A DNA stretch of 64,000 bases from Tenacibaculum gallaicum (GTDB taxonomy: Bacteria > Bacteroidota > Bacteroidia > Flavobacteriales > Flavobacteriaceae). The notes beneath the pieces are model-generated. The model worked only from the letters and a program-made list of their open reading frames with translations. It made no database searches and was not told the DNA's origin. Location: positions 846,241 through 910,240 of the forward strand of contig NZ_QUNS01000001.1 in NCBI RefSeq assembly GCF_003387615.1, written 5' to 3'. Position numbers and translations under genes: made by a program. Positions 45,527-53,534 of the stretch are shown in pieces (the first letter of the stretch is position 1; each line of letters starts with the position of its first letter).

Positions 45527-45562
45527 TATATTTGTACGTATCGTGTACTTATTACGAAGTAA
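45527..45562. promoter_or_regulatory. Divergent promoter/operator of the HTH-like pair
   Basis: A plus-strand -7 box TATATTTG (45527-45534) runs into GTAC-N7-GTAC (45534-45548) and the palindrome TTAC-GAA-GTAA (45552-45562). The overlap with the promoter suggests control by one of the flanking HTH-like proteins. Confidence 0.45.
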
Positions 45563-45628
45563 AAATACAAACAAAAATCTAAACACGAAAACAAAATTAA
45601 ATAAAATTTAGAAAAAAGTTATTTTTCA

Positions 45629-46015
45629 ATGAGCGATTTTGTAGATGAAACATATAAACGAGTAGAAGAAGTGATTAGTTATAAAAGGCTTAATATTAGG
45701 TCTTTTGAGGAGGTTATTGATGTGTCTAACAATTCAGTTGGTACAGCAATAAGAAGAAAGTCGTCATTTAAAAGTAATGTGTTAAACAAAATTCTACATT
45801 CTTTTCCAGAAATTAATCCAACATGGTTGCTAACAGGTAAAGGAAAAATGCTTTTAACAAACAATAGTGTAACAAATGCCAACGAGCCAGCTTCCAAATA
45901 CAATTTATTAGACATAAAAGGCAAGGTAAAAGATAACTTAATACACTTGTTGTTAGAAGATGAAGAAGTAAAAGAGGCAATAGCAACGCAAGTATCAGAA
46001 GTTTTGAAAAAATAA
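45629..46015 (+). CDS. Phage-repressor-like HTH protein
   Basis: A 128-residue protein resembling Bacteroidota phage-type repressors. The N-terminal HTH (about residues 8-45; YKRLNIRSFEEVIDVSNNSV then TAIRRKSSFKSNVL) is followed by the characteristic FPEINPTWLLTGKGKMLL. The C-terminus is a short helical tail (EDEEVKEAIATQVSEVLKK) without a LexA-type peptidase. It probably represses itself and the divergent 85-residue gene. No other phage genes are present nearby. Confidence 0.75.
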   Translation: MSDFVDETYKRVEEVISYKRLNIRSFEEVIDVSNNSVGTAIRRKSSFKSNVLNKILHSFPEINPTWLLTGKGKMLLTNNSVTNANEPASKYNLLDIKGKVKDNLIHLLLEDEEVKEAIATQVSEVLKK

Positions 46016-46039
46016 TTGCAAAATATTTTACTCTAAAAC

Positions 46040-46489
46040 CTAACCTACATTTCTGGTTAAACTCTCTAAAGCATAGTACAGCCTGTTTTGTGCGTTATAT
46101 TGAGAGCCAAAAATAGAACGAAACACTTCACCATCAGGAGTTAATAATATCCATAGTGGTGTTCCTTCTGAATTAAAAAAATCATACATTTTGTGGTCGT
46201 TATCTATATAAATAGGAAATGGAAGCTCGTTAACGGTAAAAATACTTAGAATGTCTTCCTTAGAAACAGTGTTGGTGTTAAAATTACTATGAATACCAAT
46301 AACCTCAATATTCTTATAGGTTTGCTTAAATTTATAAGCAAGAGGAATAGCTCTACCTGTACAGCCTAAACAAGCATTGTTGTAAAATAAAAGCAATAGA
46401 ATTTTGTTAGCATACTTTTCAAGTAAATCAACTTCTTTTTGGTTAAAATCGGTGACTTTTACAGATGTTATAATGTTGCTAGTATTCAT
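46040..46489 (-). CDS. Thioredoxin-like (TlpA/peroxiredoxin-type) protein
   Basis: A 149-residue protein with a thioredoxin fold. The active site is NACLGCTGRAIPLA (C-L-G-C) near residue 40, then IEVIGIHSNFN and the cis-Pro loop GTPLWILLTPDGE. There is no signal peptide, so it appears cytosolic, unlike most TlpA proteins. It could be a thiol reductase or peroxiredoxin-like enzyme. It ends 24 bases from the convergent repressor-like gene. Confidence 0.75.
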   Translation of the reverse strand: MNTSNIITSVKVTDFNQKEVDLLEKYANKILLLLFYNNACLGCTGRAIPLAYKFKQTYKNIEVIGIHSNFNTNTVSKEDILSIFTVNELPFPIYIDNDHKMYDFFNSEGTPLWILLTPDGEVFRSIFGSQYNAQNRLYYALESLTRNVG

Positions 46490-46590
46490 TTTATGCTTTT
46501 AATTGAAGTTCTAGCAAAGTTATTCAAAAAGAAGAAGGCTTTGAATCTCTACAAGCCAAAAACATTCTTTAGCTTGTAGAGTAGAGTTTG

Positions 46591-47169
46591 TTATTGTAGG
46601 TTCTTGCCTAATGTGTACACTTTATTTAGCCACAAATTTCTTTGTTTAAGGGTTGAATCTTTCATTACTGATAAGAACGTAGTTTTAACAGGTTTAATAC
46701 CGCAAAATTCCAATGTAGCTATTTTAAACTGTCGAATAGCAGGCCTTTTTAAGAAAAAGTAATCATACCAACTAGGAGTGTCAGAAGTTATGATGAGTCG
46801 AGAGGTTTTGCCTTTTAAAAGTTTTTCAGGAAATGGTTTCCCTTTAACAGGTTGAAAAGTGATGCCTGGTAAAAAAGCTCTGTCGATAAAACCTTTCATC
46901 ATTGCAGGGTAGCCTGCCCACCAAACAGGAAAGATCCAAACAATATGATCCGCTTTTTTAATTTTAGCCAAAGACTCTACTAAATCTGGTTCAAGCTCGG
47001 TTCTTTTTCGGTAACCATACTTAAGAATTGGGTTAAAGTTTAAGTCAGTTATGGTAATTTCTTCAATTGTAGCGTTAGTTTCCAAAGCACCTTTTTTGTA
47101 GGAAGCTGCTAGTGCATGGTTAAAACTTTCTTTATCAGGATGTCCGTTTATTAATAAAATATTCTTCAT
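46591..47169 (-). CDS. NAD(P)H-dependent oxidoreductase (flavodoxin-like fold)
   Basis: A 192-residue FMN enzyme of the KefF/MdaB/NQO family. The start at 47169 gives MKNILLINGHPDKESFNHAL, the family N-terminus; an ATG eight codons upstream is less likely. HIVWIFPVWWAGYPAMMKGF and GKTSRLIITSDTPSWYDYFF are the flavin-pocket motifs. It likely reduces quinones or nitro compounds. The Crp-like regulator lies just upstream on the same strand. Confidence 0.88.
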   Translation of the reverse strand: MKNILLINGHPDKESFNHALAASYKKGALETNATIEEITITDLNFNPILKYGYRKRTELEPDLVESLAKIKKADHIVWIFPVWWAGYPAMMKGFIDRAFLPGITFQPVKGKPFPEKLLKGKTSRLIITSDTPSWYDYFFLKRPAIRQFKIATLEFCGIKPVKTTFLSVMKDSTLKQRNLWLNKVYTLGKNLQ

Positions 47170-47231
47170 AATATAGTTAAGATTATGAAGCAAAGTACGG
47201 GCGGTTTTACAAGCCTAAAAAGGACAATTGT

Positions 47232-47798
47232 CTAATAAAAAACTGATTTTCTAATTCGGCTCAAATGTCGTTGCGTAATGCCTAAATAAGAAGCAAGATA
47301 TTGTAGTGGGATTGTTTGTAAATAGTTAGGATGTGTTTCTAGTAGTTTTTTATAACGGTTTTCAGCACTTTCATTTTGTAACACAAAAACCCTATTTTCA
47401 AGATTTATATATTCTTGTTCTGCAAATATTTTAAAAAGACGTAACCAATTGGTGCTTGAGTTTTCTAGTGATACAAGTTGTTCTTTGGTAATGCTGTATA
47501 GTTCAACATCGGTTAACGCTTGAATGTTTTCGTTGGTTTTTGTTTGAGAAATAAATGATGAGTAAGCGGTAACAAATGAATTTTCTGATAAAAAACAATA
47601 GGTAGCTTCTTTTTCATCTGAGGAATGGTAAAACGATCTAAAAATACCCGAACTAATAAAAGCAACTTCTTTACAAGTGTTTCCTTCTTGAATAAAAAAA
47701 TCTCCTTTGTTAAGTTTTTTATACCTAACTAAACTTACAAAGTTGTCTATTTCTTCTTTGGTGAGAATGTTATATGATTCTAGGTGCTTTTTGAGCAT
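47232..47798 (-). CDS. Crp/Fnr-family transcriptional regulator
   Basis: A 188-residue regulator. The cyclic-nucleotide-binding-like barrel spans about residues 10-115 (KKLNKGDFFIQEGNTCKEVA, SSGIFRSFYHS). A short C-terminal HTH is in IPLQYLASYLGITQRHLSRIRK. No iron-sulfur cysteine cluster is visible, so it is not Fnr-like in sensing. Bacteroidota have many such proteins. It starts directly after the stop of the preceding membrane protein gene. Confidence 0.88.
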   Translation of the reverse strand: MLKKHLESYNILTKEEIDNFVSLVRYKKLNKGDFFIQEGNTCKEVAFISSGIFRSFYHSSDEKEATYCFLSENSFVTAYSSFISQTKTNENIQALTDVELYSITKEQLVSLENSSTNWLRLFKIFAEQEYINLENRVFVLQNESAENRYKKLLETHPNYLQTIPLQYLASYLGITQRHLSRIRKSVFY

Positions 47799-48347
47799 TT
47801 AAAAGTTTGTATAATCAATTTTTATGTTATTAAGGTGTTGTGTTTTAATCTTGTGCCTGTGGAATAGAAAAAATCCTATTCCAAAAACTCCAGCTAAAAA
47901 TGTAATTAAAAAACCAATTATTGAGCGACTTTTTGCTTGGTGAAAACTAAATAAAACTTTATCCTTATCGTCAGATATACCAAAGACTTCTGGTTTATAT
48001 TTGTTTTGATCAGTTTTTTTTATCCGGATTTTAGCTTTCTTGGTTGCTATTAATTGTCTTTTTATATCTTCAAAAATTTTATTATCTCTCTCTTGACCTA
48101 TGTTTTCCATAAGATAATAAGTTTTAAAATTATTTTTGAGAGTTATTTTTAATTCAGATTTGGTGCTTTTGTGACCTCTAGATGATGATACCCTATGATA
48201 AAAGGTTTCGACATTGTTAATGTCACCGCTCTCAATAACAAGAGAGCTTTTTAAAGTAAATAAAGTAGGAGCAAAAAAATAGATTCCGCAAATTAAATTC
48301 ATTATTCCAAAAACCAGGAATTTTTCTGCAACGTGTTTTTTATTCAT
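47799..48347 (-). CDS. Two-helix membrane protein of unknown function
   Basis: A 182-residue protein with one membrane helix near residues 10-35 (FGIMNLICGIYFFAPTLFTL) and one near 140-162 (SIIGFLITFLAGVFGIGFFL). The stretch between is a basic, beta-rich domain, probably periplasmic. The layout (TM, small domain, TM) resembles DUF3592 proteins, but the match is not firm. It is coupled to the Crp-like regulator gene. Confidence 0.6.
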   Translation of the reverse strand: MNKKHVAEKFLVFGIMNLICGIYFFAPTLFTLKSSLVIESGDINNVETFYHRVSSSRGHKSTKSELKITLKNNFKTYYLMENIGQERDNKIFEDIKRQLIATKKAKIRIKKTDQNKYKPEVFGISDDKDKVLFSFHQAKSRSIIGFLITFLAGVFGIGFFLFHRHKIKTQHLNNIKIDYTNF

Positions 48348-48414
48348 TTAAATAAGATGGGCTTAAGTTTAGCTAAATTAAAAGAAAACACTCAAAAACT
48401 AAAACAAAGTTTTT

Positions 48415-48442
48415 AAACCTGCCAAAACAGCAGGTTTCTGTT
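48415..48442 (+). terminator. Hairpin with weak T-run
   Basis: AAACCTGC-N7-GCAGGTTT followed by CTGTTTTT, between divergent genes. Its role is unclear because no plus-strand gene ends here. Confidence 0.35.
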
Positions 48443-48543
48443 TTTGGTATGGTTGTGGTAAAGTATATGAAGTGTTACGAATTACTAGTTTCAGTGAAAA
48501 AGAGTAAATTTATAATTCATAACCAATTAAATAAAAAAGAAAA

Positions 48544-48891
48544 ATGAAAACATTTTTAAAAGTATTATTAACTGCATTGGCAGTAATTGTTTTGGCAAAT
48601 ATTTTACCAGGGGTAGCGGTAGCAAGTTATACAACCGCAGTAATTGTAGCGGTAGTAATTGCTTTGTTAAACCTATTTGTACGTCCGTTGCTAGTGTTTT
48701 TTACACTACCAGCAACCATCGTTACACTAGGGTTATTCTTATTTGTGATTAATGCAGTAATTATATTATTGGCAGATAAATTAGTGTCAGGATTTGCAGT
48801 TAGCGGATTTTTCACAGCGCTCTTGTTCAGTGTATTGCTGTCAATTTTCAGATCAATAATGTTTTCACTATTAAAAGAAGGAGACGAATAA
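48544..48891 (+). CDS. Phage holin-family (YvlD-like) membrane protein
   Basis: A 115-residue, almost entirely hydrophobic protein with four helices. The pattern VIVAVVIALLNLFVRPLLVF followed by LPATIVTLGLFLFVINAVII and SGFFTALLFSVLLSIF is that of the bacterial 4-TM phage holin/YvlD family. Despite the name these are ordinary chromosomal proteins, often stress-linked. It ends in a charged KEGDE tail. Confidence 0.85.
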   Translation: MKTFLKVLLTALAVIVLANILPGVAVASYTTAVIVAVVIALLNLFVRPLLVFFTLPATIVTLGLFLFVINAVIILLADKLVSGFAVSGFFTALLFSVLLSIFRSIMFSLLKEGDE

Positions 48892-48960
48892 GTAACCTAA
48901 AATATTAAAAACTAGAAAATAAGGGAAGTAAAAAAGATAACATTCTTGTAGCTAAAAGTC

Positions 48961-48991
48961 TTGGTTATCAATAAATAAAGTAGTAATTTTG
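48961..48991 (+). promoter_or_regulatory. Promoter of tig
   Basis: TTG (48961-48963), a 20-base spacer and TAATTTTG (48984-48991), a full match to the Bacteroidota pattern, 32 bases before the tig ATG. Confidence 0.65.
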
Positions 48992-49022
48992 CACCCGATT
49001 TTTTAAGAAACAGATTTTTAAG

Positions 49023-50345
49023 ATGAATATAACAAAAGAAAACGTAGACGCATTAAATGCAGTTGTAAAAGTTGATATTGTTGCAGAAGATTATCAAGAT
49101 AAAGTAACAAAGGTATTAAACGATTACCGTAAAACAGCAAACATTCCAGGGTTTAGAAAAGGTAATGTACCAATGGGAATGGTAAAGAAACAATACGGAA
49201 AATCAATAATGATTGATGAGGTAAATAAGCTTTTACAAGAATCGTTAAACAAATTCTTAGTTGAAGAGAAATTAGATATTTTAGGTAATCCGTTACCAAG
49301 AGTACAAGAAGATTTCAATTGGGATGCTGATAAATTCTCTTTTGAGTTTGAATTAGGATTAGCGCCTGAGTTTGAAGTAAACTTAAAGCCAAAAAATAAA
49401 GTAACTCAATATAACATTGTTGCTACTGACGAGTTAATCGAGAAAGAAATTGAAAACATTCAATCTCGTTACGGTAAAATGTCTACTAAAGACGAAGCTG
49501 CCGAAGAAACTAATGTAACAGGTACTTTCGTAAGCGAAGAGAAAGAAATCAACAAAAAATCTACAATTTCTGTAAAAGATATTAAAGGAAAAACAAACTT
49601 AAAAAAGTTTGTAGGTGCTAAAGTAGGAGATGTTTTAGAATTAAAAACTAAAAACTTATTCGAAGATGAGCACAAGTTACAAGGAGCTATAGGAGTATCT
49701 CACGATGAGGTTCACGACTTAGACATTCCTGTAACATTTACTATTGAAGAAATTACTGAAATAGAACCAGCAGAATTAGATCAAGAGTTATTTGATAAAT
49801 TATTTTCTGACGGAAGTGTAAAAACTGTAACTGAATTAAAAGAAAAAATTAAAGAAGATGCAGAAAAGCAATTCCAACAACAAGCAGATCAACAATTGTT
49901 AAACGCAATTACTGAGAACTTAGTTGATAACACAAAATTTGATTTACCTGCTGAATTCTTACAAAAGTGGTTACAAACTGCTGGAGAAAAAGAATTAACT
50001 TTTGAAGAAGCTGTTGAAGAATATAATAAGTCTGAAAAAGGATTACGTTACCAATTAATCGAAGGAAAGGTTATGAAGGATAACGATATCAAATTAGACT
50101 ATGCAGAGTTAGTAGACTATGCAAAAGGATTTATTAGAACTCAAATGGCTCAGTTCGGAAACATGAACCCAGAGGAAAAAGAGTTAGATGATATCGCTGG
50201 AAGAATCTTACAAAACCAAGATGAAGCTCAAAAATTACAATCTCAATTAATAAGCCAAAAATTATTAGCTTTTTATAAAGAAAACATGAGCTTTGATACT
50301 AAAGAAGTTTCTTACGAAGATTTCATTAAAGAAGTATACAAATAA
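49023..50345 (+). CDS. tig: Trigger factor
   Basis: A 440-residue ribosome-bound chaperone. The N-terminal ribosome-binding domain carries the signature GFRKGNVP at about residues 43-50. The central FKBP-like domain (about 155-245; KFVGAKVGDVLELKTKNLF, VHDLDIPVTFTIEEI) is diverged from active prolyl isomerases. The C-terminal substrate cradle is helical (260-430). It is followed by a terminator and then clpP-clpX, the usual tig-clpP-clpX order. Confidence 0.95.
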   Translation: MNITKENVDALNAVVKVDIVAEDYQDKVTKVLNDYRKTANIPGFRKGNVPMGMVKKQYGKSIMIDEVNKLLQESLNKFLVEEKLDILGNPLPRVQEDFNWDADKFSFEFELGLAPEFEVNLKPKNKVTQYNIVATDELIEKEIENIQSRYGKMSTKDEAAEETNVTGTFVSEEKEINKKSTISVKDIKGKTNLKKFVGAKVGDVLELKTKNLFEDEHKLQGAIGVSHDEVHDLDIPVTFTIEEITEIEPAELDQELFDKLFSDGSVKTVTELKEKIKEDAEKQFQQQADQQLLNAITENLVDNTKFDLPAEFLQKWLQTAGEKELTFEEAVEEYNKSEKGLRYQLIEGKVMKDNDIKLDYAELVDYAKGFIRTQMAQFGNMNPEEKELDDIAGRILQNQDEAQKLQSQLISQKLLAFYKENMSFDTKEVSYEDFIKEVYK

Positions 50346-50370
50346 CAGTTAATTACTGATGTTATAAATA

Positions 50371-50399
50371 AAAACCTGAATGTATATTCAGGTTTTTTT
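50371..50399 (+). terminator. Terminator of tig
   Basis: AAAACCTGAA and its complement with a six-base loop, then a run of T's. Confidence 0.85.
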
Positions 50400-50474
50400 A
50401 GCCATTAACTGTAACAAAATACTAACGAAATAGTTCTTATATTTACATCTTTATAACCCAAAAACATTTTAAAA

Positions 50475-51134
50475 ATGGATTACGGAAAAGAGTTCGAAAA
50501 ATACGCAACAAAGCACCACGGAATAAATAGTAGTTACTTAGGAAAGATAACAAGTAGTTTAACTCCATATATTATGGAAGAGCGCCAAATGAACATTACT
50601 CAAATGGACGTTTTTTCTCGTTTAATGATGGATAGAATTATCTTTTTAGGTACAGGAATTAATGACCAAGTAGCTAATGTAATTCAAGCACAATTATTAT
50701 TCTTAGAGAGTGTAGACGCTAATAAAGATATTTCAATCTATATCAACTCGCCAGGTGGTGGAGTATATGCTGGTTTAGGTATTTATGACACCATGCAGTT
50801 TATAAAACCTGATGTAGCAACCATTTGTACAGGTATGGCAGCATCTATGGGAGCTGTGTTAATGTGTGCGGGAGAAAAAGGAAAACGCTCAGCGTTGCCA
50901 CATTCTCGTATTATGATTCACCAACCATTAGGTGGAGCACAAGGACAAGCATCTGATATTGAAATTACAGCTCGTGAAATTTTAAAATTAAAAGATGAGT
51001 TGTACGAAATCATCGCTAAGCACTCAGGTCAAACAGTAGAAAAAGTAAACAAAGATTCTGATAGAGATTATTGGATGAAGGCCGACGAAGCGAAAGCTTA
51101 CGGAATGGTAGATGAAATTTTAACTAGAAAATAA
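50475..51134 (+). CDS. clpP: ATP-dependent Clp protease proteolytic subunit
   Basis: A 219-residue serine protease forming the 14-subunit chamber. The catalytic Ser is S124 ([11 protein letters not shown]) and His is H149 ([11 protein letters not shown]); the Asp region is [32 protein letters not shown] is the handle segment. The N-terminus of about 30 residues before [15 protein letters not shown] is a short pro-region typical of the phylum. Works with ClpX 43 bases downstream. Confidence 0.97.
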   Translation: MDYGKEFEKYATKHHGINSSYLGKITSSLTPYIMEERQMNITQMDVFSRLMMDRIIFLGTGINDQVANVIQAQLLFLESVDANKDISIYINSPGGGVYAGLGIYDTMQFIKPDVATICTGMAASMGAVLMCAGEKGKRSALPHSRIMIHQPLGGAQGQASDIEITAREILKLKDELYEIIAKHSGQTVEKVNKDSDRDYWMKADEAKAYGMVDEILTRK

Positions 51135-51177
51135 TAAACAGCTAATAGCAGTGAGCTGTTGGCAATAAGCTGATAAG

Positions 51178-52416
51178 ATGTCGAAAGAAGAAAATTTACA
51201 ATGTTCCTTTTGTGGGCGTAAAAAACCAGAAACCGATTTATTAATCGCAGGTTTAGATGCACATATATGTGATAAATGTATTGAGCAAGCTCATGGAATT
51301 GTAGAAGAGGAAATAGCTGAAGCAAAAACAAGTGATTTATCAAAAGACCTTACCTTAAAAAAGCCAAGAGAAATTAAAGCTTTTTTAGATGAATATATCA
51401 TAGGGCAAGATCAAACCAAAAGAGCTATGTCTGTAGCAGTCTATAATCACTATAAAAGATTGTTACAAACTAGGGATGATGAAGATGAAGTTGAGATTGA
51501 AAAATCAAACATCGTTTTAGTAGGAGAAACAGGAACAGGAAAAACCTTAGTAGCTCGTACAATTGCTAGAATGTTAAACGTGCCATTTTCTATTGTAGAT
51601 GCCACCGTGTTAACGCAAGCTGGTTATGTAGGAGAAGATGTAGAAAGTATTTTAAGCCGTTTGTTACAAGCTGCTGATTACGATGTTGAAAAAGCAGAAA
51701 GAGGTATTGTATTTATTGATGAAATAGATAAAATTGCTCGTAAAGGTGATAATCCGTCAATTACACGTGATGTTTCTGGAGAAGGAGTGCAACAAGCATT
51801 GTTGAAGTTATTAGAAGGATCAGTTGTAAATGTGGCTCCTAAAGGAGGAAGAAAACATCCAGAGCAAAAGTTTATTGAAGTAAATACCAAAGATATTTTA
51901 TTTATTGCTGGAGGAGCTTTTTCTGGTATAGATAGAATCATTAGTAAGCGTTTAAATATGCAAGCGGTAGGGTATAGTGCTTCAGTAGAAGAAGATAAAA
52001 TTGATCACGATAACTTATTACAATACATTACGCCTTTAGATTTAAAGTCGTTTGGTTTAATACCAGAAATTATAGGTCGTTTACCAGTATTGAGTTATAT
52101 GAATCCGTTAGATGAAAAAACGCTTAGAGCTATTTTAACAGAGCCTAAAAACTCAATTATAAAACAGTATACTAAGTTGTTTGCAATGGACGACGTAATG
52201 TTTGAAATGACTGAGGAAGCATTACAGTTTATTGTTAGCAAAGCGGTAGAATACAAATTGGGTGCTCGTGGATTACGTTCGTTATGCGAAGCTATTTTAA
52301 CCGATGCAATGTTCGATATGCCAAGTTCTGATGAAAAAGAGTTTAAGGTAACGAAAGAATATGCAGAGTCTAAGTTAACGAAGTCTGCATTAAAGAAACT
52401 AAGAGCAGCTTCTTAA
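51178..52416 (+). CDS. clpX: ATP-dependent Clp protease ATP-binding subunit ClpX
   Basis: A 412-residue AAA+ unfoldase. The N-terminal zinc-binding domain is intact (CSFCGRKKPETDLLIAG then CDKCIEQ, four Cys). Walker A is GETGTGKT, Walker B IVFIDEIDKIAR, and the pore loop is GYVGEDVESI. The IGF-type loop for ClpP docking is present as IIGRLPVLSYM with the neighbouring sequence. It recognises tagged or marked substrates and feeds ClpP. Confidence 0.97.
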   Translation: MSKEENLQCSFCGRKKPETDLLIAGLDAHICDKCIEQAHGIVEEEIAEAKTSDLSKDLTLKKPREIKAFLDEYIIGQDQTKRAMSVAVYNHYKRLLQTRDDEDEVEIEKSNIVLVGETGTGKTLVARTIARMLNVPFSIVDATVLTQAGYVGEDVESILSRLLQAADYDVEKAERGIVFIDEIDKIARKGDNPSITRDVSGEGVQQALLKLLEGSVVNVAPKGGRKHPEQKFIEVNTKDILFIAGGAFSGIDRIISKRLNMQAVGYSASVEEDKIDHDNLLQYITPLDLKSFGLIPEIIGRLPVLSYMNPLDEKTLRAILTEPKNSIIKQYTKLFAMDDVMFEMTEEALQFIVSKAVEYKLGARGLRSLCEAILTDAMFDMPSSDEKEFKVTKEYAESKLTKSALKKLRAAS

Positions 52417-52432
52417 ATATTCTGAAGAAATA

Positions 52433-52472
52433 AAAAAAGCCATCAAAAATTAATTCTTTGATGGCTTTTTTA
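52433..52472. terminator. Terminator between clpX and the LRR gene
   Basis: AAAAAGCCATCAAA pairs with TTTGATGGCTTTTT, with T's on both strands; it serves convergent genes. Confidence 0.85.
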
Positions 52473-52489
52473 TTGTCTAAATAAAGCTA

Positions 52490-53407
52490 TTATTCTGTTG
52501 TACGTAGTTTACTGTATTGTTGAATCCATTTGGTAATTTCTTCATCTTTAATGTCGTACTTATGCATAAGATCTTCTCTTATTTGCTTTAAATATGTTTC
52601 ATTTAATACACTTTTTTCATATTCGGAAACAACTAACTGTATAAAGCTTTCAGCGTACTTTTGTACAGGCTTTTTAACTTCTTTAGGCTTGTCTATTGTC
52701 GTTTCTACTATCTTTTTTTCCTGTTCCACAACAATTTCTTCTGTAACTTTGTTATCGGCTACAGCACCGTTACTTGTTGTATACGTAGTTTTTTCGTCTT
52801 TATACCATCCTTGGGGAATGTTAGCTAATTGCTCTTCGCTAACAATAATAGTTTTAATCTTGTTTCCAGTAACATCCATACTTTCTAATTTAGGACAGTT
52901 TGAAACATCTAACGTAGTAAGTTGATTGTAACTAGCATATAAACTTTGAATATTAGGGTTTTTACCAAGTACTAATGAGGTTAATTTGTTATAATCACAA
53001 CTTATATAGGTTAAGTTATGGTTTTTACTTACATCTAAACGCTCAATTTTATTTTCGCTACAGTTTAAGAAACTTATAGAGGAACTTTGCGATAAATCAA
53101 TTTTTTTAATTTCATTACCAAAACAATCCAAACGTTTTAAATTAGGAAAACTCTCTAAACCAGTTAAATCTTTAATTTTTGAATATACATTAGGTAAATC
53201 TTTGTTTGTAACAGGGTCGTTAACATTTAAGTTGGTAACATATTCTGCATCACTAATTGTTATACTACCGTTTAAACCGTTAGAATCAATTTTTAAATTA
53301 ATCAAGCATTCCTCTAAACCAATATCAGGAATTCGAATTGTTTCTTGAGAATAAACGTTAAATGCAAGTAATGTCGCAAAACAAAAAGGGGTAATTGTTT
53401 TCATCAT
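52490..53407 (-). CDS. Secreted leucine-rich-repeat protein
   Basis: A 305-residue exported protein. The signal peptide MMKTITPFCFATLLAFNVYS is followed by an N-terminal cap and about five LRR units of 20-21 residues (NLKRLDCFGNEIKKIDLSQS, NLTYISCDYNKLTSLVLG, NIQSLYASYNQLTTLDVSNC). After residue 200 the sequence is charged and helical, without LRRs or a T9SS sorting domain. It may act at the periplasm or cell surface; the partner is unknown. Confidence 0.8.
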   Translation of the reverse strand: MMKTITPFCFATLLAFNVYSQETIRIPDIGLEECLINLKIDSNGLNGSITISDAEYVTNLNVNDPVTNKDLPNVYSKIKDLTGLESFPNLKRLDCFGNEIKKIDLSQSSSISFLNCSENKIERLDVSKNHNLTYISCDYNKLTSLVLGKNPNIQSLYASYNQLTTLDVSNCPKLESMDVTGNKIKTIIVSEEQLANIPQGWYKDEKTTYTTSNGAVADNKVTEEIVVEQEKKIVETTIDKPKEVKKPVQKYAESFIQLVVSEYEKSVLNETYLKQIREDLMHKYDIKDEEITKWIQQYSKLRTTE

Positions 53408-53534
53408 AAGGGGAATTTTTTGCCAAAATTATGTAATTAAATGTTTTTAACAAATTAATTTTGCCTAGAGTTTTGTTATAGTAAGATAACTTTTAAAACT
53501 AGTAGTATATTTGTTTGCTGTATTTGTATAGTAT

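Noticed and set aside
48544..48891. Prophage holin as sign of a prophage
   Set aside because: The protein belongs to the chromosomal YvlD-like family named after holins; no other phage genes are next to it.
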